DNA of 13,270 nt from JABACD01 sp047639675. GTDB taxonomy: Bacteria; Planctomycetota; UBA1135; GCA-002686595. The stretch is from contig JBLIOI010000126.1 of assembly GCA_047639675.1 (NCBI GenBank), positions 1 to 13,270 on the forward strand, given 5' to 3'. A program made the position numbers and the translations under genes. Under the pieces are notes generated by a model. That model had not been told where the DNA came from. It made no database searches and worked only from the letters and a program-made list of their open reading frames with translations. Positions 6,347-13,270 of this stretch are shown one piece after another (position 1 is the stretch's first letter; the number at the start of each line of letters is the position of its first letter).

Positions 6347-7921
6347 ATGAATGAAATCAGTCGAAACAGCTGCCTTGGTGTTCTCGCCTTGCTGATTGCT
6401 CTGGGGTTTGCGTACTTCATACTCAGCGATCCTGATGAACTGGGGGCGTCATCTCTATTCGTAGCGGGTGACGTAGAGAATGCGACGACAACGGAGAGAA
6501 GGCTGCCGATTACCGGGCCAAGAATTGGCCGACGCACAACAACTGAAAAAAACATGGCCGCAAGTGCGATCCCCGGGGGCAGCAGCTCACTTTTGGCGCA
6601 CCAGGCAGAATTGCATCCGCTCACTGGACGAGTCGTCGATGACCTGGGCAGCGCCTTCCTCGGAGCGAGGGTTTCAGTACGCGATGCATTCGGCGTGAGC
6701 ATCGCATCACTGCATCCCAATGGGAGCGGGGAATTCTACGTAGACCTGAAGGCTGGAGTCTATGTGGCCAGTATCGACGAATCCTCGCTCCCTGCGGGCT
6801 TCCACGCACCCTTGGAAATCGAAGTCGACAGGCACAGTTACAACTCCGTCTTCGAAGCACAGGAGTTCGAGATTCCTAGCGCGGAGGGGCCCACAGAAAT
6901 TGTGCTGACTGTCTTTCGGTCGGCCGTGATCCAGGGCCAAGTAGTCGACTCTCTCGGAGATCCCATGCAGGGGGCCTATGTGTCCTTGTCTTATGCGGGA
7001 ACCGACCACATGCCCATGGTGGCTTACGGAAGCACCCAAACCGACGAAGCTGGAAACTTCGAGCTTACGCAGCCTTACCCAGGGAACTATCGATTGAACG
7101 TCCAGGATGCGAATATGAACCTCAGCGAGAAGACCTCAGCACTTGCGCCGGTTGTCATTGAGCTCTCGATCGAGGCGGGCCAAATTCACGACGTGGGCGT
7201 TCTTCAATTGGGGGGCGCGGGAATCAGTGCTCAGGGCAGGATTGTCGATCAAGACGGCAATCCTTTCGCGGGCATGCTGGTAAAGGCTTTTCCGCACATG
7301 GAGAGCAGGGAGGGTTGGAGACCGATCGCCCTCTCTTATCGCCTTTCCCAGGCGACAACCGACTTGGATGGTATCTTTCTCCTCGAGAATCTCCCGCAGC
7401 GCATGGTTCGCATTCAACTGGAGGGTGACTATGAGCTTCCCCTTGGTGAGAGGAAGGCGGCTTTCTTTGTCGATCCCGTATACGCCGATCTCCAGATGAC
7501 GGTTCCAGGCGGCACTTTGGATGTAGGGGATCACCAGCTTCTTGAGAGCCGGCCCTTTCGTTTAGAAGTGACCTTCAAAGTCGACCCCGATTGGGCTGCA
7601 GCCCAGGGAATCGATCCGAATGACCTGGGCAGCCGCATTGAGGTAAAGGTCGAACTCGAGAACCCGGAGCGGAGTGCCTTTGGCTTGTCACGTGTCGAGT
7701 ACCGGGAGGCCTTCGCCGGCTATCCGTCCTTTTCAGGGGGCACACGACTGACCTTCGACAAGGAAACGCTCGAGCTCCATTGGATCACGGAAACGCCCCG
7801 TGGTCCCTGCATCTTGAAAATCGAAGCAGGCAAGAAGCGCAGCAAAATCAACTTCGACTACAAGTTCACCCCGCGCCCCAGCCGCACGGAGACCGTGACG
7901 ATTCAGATTCCGTCGAAGTAG
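6347..7921 (+). CDS. Membrane-anchored protein with carboxypeptidase regulatory-like repeats
   Basis: A 524-residue protein of unknown specific function. Residues 1-9 are followed by an uncleaved-looking hydrophobic anchor (10-27) with no lipobox, then a polar Thr/Arg-rich linker (45-85). Three CarboxypepD_reg-like beta-sandwich repeats follow: about 92-160 ('LTGRVVDDLGSAFLGARVSV'), 194-255 ('IQGQVVDSLGDPMQGAYVSL', then 'TQTDEAGNFEL') and 293-360 ('ISAQGRIVDQDGNPFAGMLV', then 'TTDLDGIFLL'). Each has the G-x-V-x-D...G-x-x-x-x-G-A-x-V pattern and a 'T-D-x-x-G-x-F' turn. The C-terminal part (about 400-524) is beta-rich and unassigned. No catalytic peptidase domain is present. I chose ATG 6347 because the anchor follows it directly; the frame is open from TTG 6245. 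The Shine-Dalgarno is weak (AAGG at about -13). It probably faces the periplasm or surface, like the Gly-rich protein upstream. Confidence 0.78.
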   Translation: MNEISRNSCLGVLALLIALGFAYFILSDPDELGASSLFVAGDVENATTTERRLPITGPRIGRRTTTEKNMAASAIPGGSSSLLAHQAELHPLTGRVVDDLGSAFLGARVSVRDAFGVSIASLHPNGSGEFYVDLKAGVYVASIDESSLPAGFHAPLEIEVDRHSYNSVFEAQEFEIPSAEGPTEIVLTVFRSAVIQGQVVDSLGDPMQGAYVSLSYAGTDHMPMVAYGSTQTDEAGNFELTQPYPGNYRLNVQDANMNLSEKTSALAPVVIELSIEAGQIHDVGVLQLGGAGISAQGRIVDQDGNPFAGMLVKAFPHMESREGWRPIALSYRLSQATTDLDGIFLLENLPQRMVRIQLEGDYELPLGERKAAFFVDPVYADLQMTVPGGTLDVGDHQLLESRPFRLEVTFKVDPDWAAAQGIDPNDLGSRIEVKVELENPERSAFGLSRVEYREAFAGYPSFSGGTRLTFDKETLELHWITETPRGPCILKIEAGKKRSKINFDYKFTPRPSRTETVTIQIPSK

Positions 7922-7958
7922 TTGGGGCGCGATTTGCTGCTTCGAACCGGAAGGAACC

Positions 7959-8126
7959 TAGCAGTCCATGGTGAAGGTGCTATTGCGTCAGATGGCCAAC
8001 ACCCGGTCTGCATAGGCGCCTGAAAGGAAGCCCAGGCGAATCGATGGATTCAGCGAGCATTCCGGGTGCCTATGCGGACCGGATGATGGTCAGCTGACGT
8101 GAAATGACTTTTACCACGGGCTGCTA
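7959..8126. repeat. 168-base inverted repeat, MITE-like or large RNA hairpin
   Basis: Arms 7959-8025 and 8060-8126 pair over 67 positions with no insertion or deletion: 50 Watson-Crick pairs, 9 G-U pairs (read as plus-strand RNA) and 8 mismatches, around a 34-base centre with its own GAATC/GATTC hairpin (8038-8051). The ends read TAGCAGTCCATGGTGAA and, on the other strand, TAGCAGCCCGTGGTAAA. Each end starts with TA, as expected if a TA target was duplicated by an IS630/Tc1-mariner type element. There is no coding frame of note inside. The right end coincides with the TAG stop of the giant minus-strand gene, and the left end is 37 bases past the stop of the plus-strand gene. A bidirectional terminator role is also possible, but no T-runs flank it. 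Confidence 0.75.
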
Positions 8127-11100
8127 AAAGTCCGAAGCTCGCTTCCCGACTTGGAAAGAGCCAAAACCAAAGGGGGTCGGATCGTACGAACCGACGGTGT
8201 CCACAGGGCTATCGGCGGAGATCGCATCTTCCATTCCGAGCCCCCAGTAGCATGAATTGACAAATAGGCGCCGCAAGTCAGTACTCTCGCAATCGACCGA
8301 AGCGCCAATTGTGGAGCAGACGATGCGCTGAACCTGGCCGTTCGCCTTCGGCAGCTCGCGGGCCCAAGCGATCGGCATCATCGGATTGTTCTTGGGTCCG
8401 TCGACTGCGACGTTCGAGGGTTGCATGCCGTCCAGTACTTGGCCGAGAAGCAGCACGGTCGCGGTTGATGGAATGTTTCGAACGCCGTAAACATCCGTCG
8501 GACCCCAAACATCATCAACGCCGCGCAGGATTGGGTGCGAGGCATTGGCGGGCTCGATCACGCCGCGAGTGCTCTCCTGACCGTGGTGCCCGTGATGGTT
8601 GATCCACGTGTCGCCGAGAATCTGTTGTCCGAACCCCCCAGGCCATTCTTTGCTCGCCCAGCCATACTTGGCATAGGGGCTCTCTTTGTCTCGCTTGTAG
8701 TCGAAGGCGTGGGTCGAAGTTCGCAGGCCTAGGATGGGTTTCCCGGACTCGACGTATTTGGCGAAGTGCGCCATGTCTTGGTCGGGGAGTTCCCGAAAGC
8801 GCAGGAAGCAAATCAGCATGTCCGCCGTGTCGAGCAGGTGCATTCCGGGAATGTTGGTCTGCTCGTTCGGGTTGACCTCGCCAGTTTCCTTGTCGGTGGC
8901 GAAAAGCACCGTGCAACGGAACCCGTGGTGGGTTGCGAGGATGCGCGCCAGCATCGGAAGGGCCTCCTCGGAGCGGTATTCCTCATCGCCAGAGACCAGG
9001 ACAATGTGTTTGCCGAGTCCCGGGCCCTCGTAACCATAGAAATCGACCCAAGAATCGCTGTGGGGTACGTTGACTGCAGCAGACTTCTTCTCTCCTTCCT
9101 CCTTCGCGCTTTGCAGGAAGAGCAGCAGGTCGAGGATCTCCGCTTCGTCCAAGGTGACGAGCATTCCCGTCGGCATGGGGGAGATGCCCGTGTCAAAGCG
9201 CTCGATGATCTTATCCTTGGGGACGACCACGACATTCTCCGGTTCCAGCAAGACCGGCACGATATGCAGGTTCTCGCCGTCCTCCGTCAGAATCCGGCCG
9301 ATGACATCTTTCTGGCCTTCGACCTCGAAGATGTAGAACTTGTAGTCTTCCAGTACCTCCTTGGAGGGCTTCATGATGTGAGCGAGCAGGTCAGCTCCCT
9401 GGTACTTCTCACCGACGGACATCAGGTCCGGTCCGCCGCAAGCATCGGTTCCCGTCACGCTGTGGCACTTGATGCAACCCGCATCGTTGAACAGCTGCGC
9501 GCCCCGTTCTCTTGATCCCTTACTCTCCCAGTCTGCTGTCAAGATCGGCAGCAGTTCTTCGAGCTTCCAATCCTTGATGAACCTACGAATGGGTGCGGTC
9601 GTCGCTTCACTCTCGCGGCGCTCGATGGCTTGCTTGTCGCTGCCGGCCGCCACAATGTGCATGACACCGTTCATCACACGCCAGTGGCCAGGATATGTAC
9701 AGACGAAGGGCCTCTCACCCGTCTCGTCCGGCGCAGTGAAGGTCAAAACTTCCGTCTCACCGGGAAGCACGAGTCCCGTGTGCCACAGGACTGAATCACT
9801 TTCAGGGATGTACTGCATAGAGCCAGACGAGGGCGCCAATTTCTCGGCAGCCTGCCCCACGCTGACGAGTTCGCCTGGCAGGGTGAAGACCAAGTTGTGC
9901 GGCATCATGTCGTTGTTCCTGAAGGTGATCGATACCGGCTTGCCCGCTTCGACCCAGAACTCGCCGAGGTCGTAGAGCATCTGGTGCGGTAGGGTGCTGA
10001 TTACGATCGAAGTTCCACCGAGGCCGTCGAGTCGTGCGAGCGCATTGGCTTTTTCGTCCGGGCTCAGCCCGGCCGCAAGCTCGCGGCCGAGGGCGATCGC
10101 TCGAGTGATTGACTCTGAAGTGTGCAGCTCCGCAGGAACCTTCTCGATATGTAGTAAGAGTGCGTCGACAAGGGCTGAACTTGACTGGGCGGCACGCTTC
10201 TCTTTCGGAACGCTGTCAATGATTGCGAGACTCGCACCGAGCAGGTTGGGTGTCTCAAGCAGGCGCGCTGCGTCGGCGAGCTTTTGCGCTGAATCCGTGG
10301 GCAAGTGAGCCATGGCAAGACTTGCAGCATGGCGAATAGCGGTACCACTCCGCGCTCCGACTACCTTGCCGAGGGAAGCCGCGGGGATCTCCTGATCTTC
10401 GAAGTCCGGACCACTCCAGTGGACACTGAGGCTTTCGGCTCCGCCACTATTAAAGTAGGTGACAAGGATGTCGTGGGCCCCTGCGGTCAACTGAATCTGC
10501 CCGCTCTTGGACACCGTGCCGTGGGAGCCATCGTTATCGACTACGGATTTGCCGTCGATGTAGAGGCGCGACCCGTCATCTGAACTCGTGCGCAGGGTGT
10601 AGAGTCCTTCGCTCGGAACGAAGAGTGAGCCAGCGAATAGCAAACCATAGTTGTCGGTGTTGCGTCCCTTCGCAAAGTCGAGATTGATACGTTCTCCGAA
10701 CTGCTCAGCTTCGGGAATGAGTGTGGCGAAGGTCTCTAGCTTCGCATCGCTCGGCGCAGGTTCGTAGACGGCAGTAAACACTCCCGTGCCAGGGCTGTAG
10801 ACCACATCATCCTTCGGCTCTGGAAACATGATCAAGCGCAGCGTGGAAGCAAGTCCGGCGCGCAGGGCTGGATCTTCGATTAATGAGACGCTGTCGAGGA
10901 AGCTGATGACTCGATCCCGCGCTTGGCGAGCACTCGTCCAGGCAGCATCCAGGTTGCCGTCTTGGCTGACGAGTTCGGCATAACCAACACTTCGAGTCGA
11001 GCGCCGCTCTCCTCGTTCTGCGAGAGCAACGAGTCCCGCTCTCGGTGCAGGCTCGCTCGTTCGAGTTGCGCTGCGTAGAAGACTGCCCAGCTCAAGGATG

Positions 11101-13270
11101 GTCTCGTCAGCTCCGGGACCCGTTCCTATGTCAACCGTGTGAATTGCCCAGAGCAATGTTCGTGCGAGAGTGCCTCCTTTTTCGGAGAGCTCGGTTGCAG
11201 CGGTCAAGCGGTCGGCAGCGGGGACTCCGGCGCGGGTAAGAATCGTGCGGAGCACGCCCTCGACGTGGGGCATGTTGATTAGATCTTCCGGATTGACTCG
11301 GGTGAGCAGATATTTGACGCCTGCAGGATTGTCTACTGCGATCAACTCTTGTGCTTTCAAAGCGCTTTGCCAATCCTCTTCCAAGGCGATCATCGTCTCG
11401 GTTAGGGCGTAGTCAATGAACTTGTCTGTGGGCTTCTTGAGCACCTCTAGAGCGACGTCGGCAGCATCCGCTCCACGAAAGAAACTGGTAGCGACGACCA
11501 CTTCCAAACGAACTCGCGGGTCCTCGTCACCGGCTAATAGGCGGAGCATGGTTAGCGCGTCCGGAATCAGGTGGCGCGAGTTGCGGATGACGCGCGTAGC
11601 AGCCGCCCGTGCGCGAGGCTCGGGGCTTTGCAGGATGCTGAGCAGCAAGAACCTGTCGAGTCGGTTGTGTTGCTGAAGCATCCAAAGGGCTTCAAGCCTG
11701 TGGTGTTCAAATTCCGGTTCCGATGTGTCGAGCGCTGCGGCCCAGGCAATTGCGGCTTGTGCGACTAGATCCGAGTCGTGGCCACTAAGCTCGATGCGCG
11801 CGCGGTAGCGCGTCCGATCCTCGGGGGACTTCAATAGCTCCAAGAGTGCCTCGATCGATTGTCCAGCGATAGGCTCTGGCTTGAGCAACTCACGGCCTTC
11901 GTAAGTTACGCGAAACACACGGCCGTGCGCAGCATCGCGGCTTGGGTCGCGCAGGTGATGCTGCATGTGCCCGATCAGTGCATTGTGCCAATCCAAGAAA
12001 TAGAGGGCTCCGTCGGGCCCCATTTCGATATCGACTGGCCGGAAGTTGAGGTCACTGCTCTGAACGATGGGCTCAACTGCGTCGGCTGAAAACCCCGAGC
12101 CGTCATCTTTGACCTTGTACTGAAAGATTCCGCGGAAGCCGATCACATTGGCAATTAGATAGTTGCCCTGGTTCTCTTCGGGGAAGTGGCGACTCGACAG
12201 AATCTCCGTGCCGCCAGCAGGGCGACTGCTTTGCATGAAGAAGGGGAAGTAGGCTGAGTGCTTCCGGGGTTCCGGCATGAAGCCGGAGAAAGGCAGCGCA
12301 TAGTAGTTCACGTTACCCGTGCCATCGGTCATGAAGTCTTGACCCCAGCGATCGAAGACGTGCCCGTGCGGGTTCGCGTAGTTGTAGGGGATGTAGCGTT
12401 CTACTCGCCATGTACGCGGATCAAAACGCCACACGCAGCCGTTCTGGTTGCGTACGGGGCCGTAGATGCTTTCGATCTGCGACTGGTGGAAGGTTCCCTC
12501 CTGGAAGTACAGCGCGCCGTCCTGACCAATCACGAAACTATTGAGTCCGTGGTGCGTGTCGGCGGAACTCAATCCGTGCAAGAGCACTTCGGTATGGTCA
12601 ACTCGATCATCGCCGTCGGTGTCTTTCAGAAAAAGCAGGTCTGGGGCTCCACCGAGCAAGACGCCACCATTCCAAAACTCGATGCCCGTCGGGTTGTGCA
12701 AGTTGTCCGCGAAGACGGTGCAAGTATTGGCTCTGCCATCTCCGTCCGTGTCCTCGAGGATCAAGAGCTTGTCATTCATCTCTTGGTCGGGTTGCCAGTG
12801 CGGATAAGTTTGCCAAGTCGCGACCCACAGACGCCCGCGTGTGTCCCAGGCCATTTGTACCGGATTGACTAATTCGGGGAATTGCCGCTCATCAGCAAAG
12901 ACATCCACGATCATGCCGGGAGCAGCGACGATCTCGTCTTTTGCGTCCAACGCACTCGCGTACCGGTGAGCACCGTCTTCGCCGGCGCCGGATAGATTGG
13001 TAGCCACAGTGAGCAGCGGGATGACGTTGGAGTCATCGATTTCATGCTCCTCGCCCTTCGCAATTGCCCAGACCTGTTCGTCGCGATTGGCGCACAGGCC
13101 GTCAATGTGATCGAGTTCTCTTTGCAGCACTTCGAAGTTTGTGTAGGTCACTCCGTCTCTTGTGCCCACATAGGCAAGTCTTGAGCGGCCGCCATAGACG
13201 TTGTAGCCGTCCGTTGCTCGGTAGCGGTTGAACCACAGTTTGTTCTTCACCAAGATTGCATCGCGCAACG
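8124..13270 (-). CDS. Giant PVC-type multidomain protein: propeller, HEAT, PA14, cupredoxin, cytochrome c, ThuA (5' partial)
   Basis: At least 1714 codons; the frame runs off the right edge. Numbering starts from the codon at 13268. Residues 1-70 resemble the tail of an SGNH/GDSL hydrolase domain ('KNKLWFNRYRATDGYNV'). Residues 112-460 are the membrane-bound dehydrogenase-type propeller (TIGR02604-like), with DTDGDG and DTDGDD calcium-type loops (173, 216). Residues 470-818 are helical HEAT-like repeats. Residues 825-966 are a PA14 domain ('SSDDGSRLYIDG'). Residues 970-1083 are helical. Residues 1086-1206 are a cupredoxin with apparent ligands H1124, C1190, H1195 and M1199. Residues 1252-1388 are a PVC-type haem domain with CIKCH (1265-1269) and likely axial Met in 'SPMPTGM'. 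Residues 1419-1707 are a ThuA-like domain ('TSTHAFDY', 'NHHGHHG', 'NPMMPIAW'). It is probably exported and acts in carbohydrate oxidation or binding; the substrate is unknown. No frameshift or lost key residue was seen. Confidence 0.92.
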   Translation of the reverse strand, partial: LRDAILVKNKLWFNRYRATDGYNVYGGRSRLAYVGTRDGVTYTNFEVLQRELDHIDGLCANRDEQVWAIAKGEEHEIDDSNVIPLLTVATNLSGAGEDGAHRYASALDAKDEIVAAPGMIVDVFADERQFPELVNPVQMAWDTRGRLWVATWQTYPHWQPDQEMNDKLLILEDTDGDGRANTCTVFADNLHNPTGIEFWNGGVLLGGAPDLLFLKDTDGDDRVDHTEVLLHGLSSADTHHGLNSFVIGQDGALYFQEGTFHQSQIESIYGPVRNQNGCVWRFDPRTWRVERYIPYNYANPHGHVFDRWGQDFMTDGTGNVNYYALPFSGFMPEPRKHSAYFPFFMQSSRPAGGTEILSSRHFPEENQGNYLIANVIGFRGIFQYKVKDDGSGFSADAVEPIVQSSDLNFRPVDIEMGPDGALYFLDWHNALIGHMQHHLRDPSRDAAHGRVFRVTYEGRELLKPEPIAGQSIEALLELLKSPEDRTRYRARIELSGHDSDLVAQAAIAWAAALDTSEPEFEHHRLEALWMLQQHNRLDRFLLLSILQSPEPRARAAATRVIRNSRHLIPDALTMLRLLAGDEDPRVRLEVVVATSFFRGADAADVALEVLKKPTDKFIDYALTETMIALEEDWQSALKAQELIAVDNPAGVKYLLTRVNPEDLINMPHVEGVLRTILTRAGVPAADRLTAATELSEKGGTLARTLLWAIHTVDIGTGPGADETILELGSLLRSATRTSEPAPRAGLVALAERGERRSTRSVGYAELVSQDGNLDAAWTSARQARDRVISFLDSVSLIEDPALRAGLASTLRLIMFPEPKDDVVYSPGTGVFTAVYEPAPSDAKLETFATLIPEAEQFGERINLDFAKGRNTDNYGLLFAGSLFVPSEGLYTLRTSSDDGSRLYIDGKSVVDNDGSHGTVSKSGQIQLTAGAHDILVTYFNSGGAESLSVHWSGPDFEDQEIPAASLGKVVGARSGTAIRHAASLAMAHLPTDSAQKLADAARLLETPNLLGASLAIIDSVPKEKRAAQSSSALVDALLLHIEKVPAELHTSESITRAIALGRELAAGLSPDEKANALARLDGLGGTSIVISTLPHQMLYDLGEFWVEAGKPVSITFRNNDMMPHNLVFTLPGELVSVGQAAEKLAPSSGSMQYIPESDSVLWHTGLVLPGETEVLTFTAPDETGERPFVCTYPGHWRVMNGVMHIVAAGSDKQAIERRESEATTAPIRRFIKDWKLEELLPILTADWESKGSRERGAQLFNDAGCIKCHSVTGTDACGGPDLMSVGEKYQGADLLAHIMKPSKEVLEDYKFYIFEVEGQKDVIGRILTEDGENLHIVPVLLEPENVVVVPKDKIIERFDTGISPMPTGMLVTLDEAEILDLLLFLQSAKEEGEKKSAAVNVPHSDSWVDFYGYEGPGLGKHIVLVSGDEEYRSEEALPMLARILATHHGFRCTVLFATDKETGEVNPNEQTNIPGMHLLDTADMLICFLRFRELPDQDMAHFAKYVESGKPILGLRTSTHAFDYKRDKESPYAKYGWASKEWPGGFGQQILGDTWINHHGHHGQESTRGVIEPANASHPILRGVDDVWGPTDVYGVRNIPSTATVLLLGQVLDGMQPSNVAVDGPKNNPMMPIAWARELPKANGQVQRIVCSTIGASVDCESTDLRRLFVNSCYWGLGMEDAISADSPVDTVGSYDPTPFGFGSFQVGKRASDF

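Noticed and set aside
8766..9515. Plus-strand open frame of 249 codons
   Set aside because: It is antisense to the cytochrome/ThuA region, whose frame keeps CXXCH and ThuA motifs.
12258..12872. Plus-strand open frame of 204 codons
   Set aside because: It is antisense to the well-conserved propeller domain and shows no recognisable motif of its own.

Overview
The window probably comes from a planctomycete, or another member of the Planctomycetes/Verrucomicrobia group. The main evidence is the 5.1 kb minus-strand gene at the right end. It joins the putative membrane-bound dehydrogenase propeller, HEAT-like repeats, a PA14 domain, a cupredoxin, a PVC-type CxxCH haem domain and a ThuA domain, a set of modules typical of those bacteria. 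Weak or absent Shine-Dalgarno sequences at several starts fit this. The assignment rests on domain content, not on a database search.

Layout. (1) 2-136, plus: the last codons of an MBL-fold (RNase Z-like) hydrolase, overlapping tail to tail by 4 bases with (2) 133-1200, minus: an AI-2E family transporter. (3) 1317-2048, minus: an unrecognised membrane protein with about five membrane segments. (4) 2300-2812 and 2809-4752, minus: a speA-slyD pair (biosynthetic arginine decarboxylase, then an SlyD/FKBP-type prolyl isomerase) whose frames overlap by ATGA. (5) 4753-5404: a 650 bp stretch with no intact gene, holding a candidate speA promoter, a start-less coding-like minus-strand remnant, and two hairpins in the leader of the next gene. 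(6) 5405-6235, plus: an exported glycine-rich repeat protein. (7) 6347-7921, plus: a membrane-anchored protein with carboxypeptidase-regulatory-like beta-sandwich repeats. (8) 7959-8126: a 168-base inverted repeat filling the space between two convergent genes. (9) 8124 to the window end, minus: the giant multidomain protein, whose N-terminus lies outside the window.

How the parts relate. The left half is housekeeping: polyamine synthesis, protein folding and transport. The right half is cell-surface or periplasmic: a Gly-rich fibre-like protein, a beta-sandwich surface protein and a redox/carbohydrate-type multidomain enzyme. The items most worth following up are the 168-base inverted repeat, whose TA-flanked ends look like an IS630/mariner-type MITE but which could also be a large RNA hairpin; the cupredoxin-cytochrome-ThuA fusion; and the secreted Gly-Gly-X protein.
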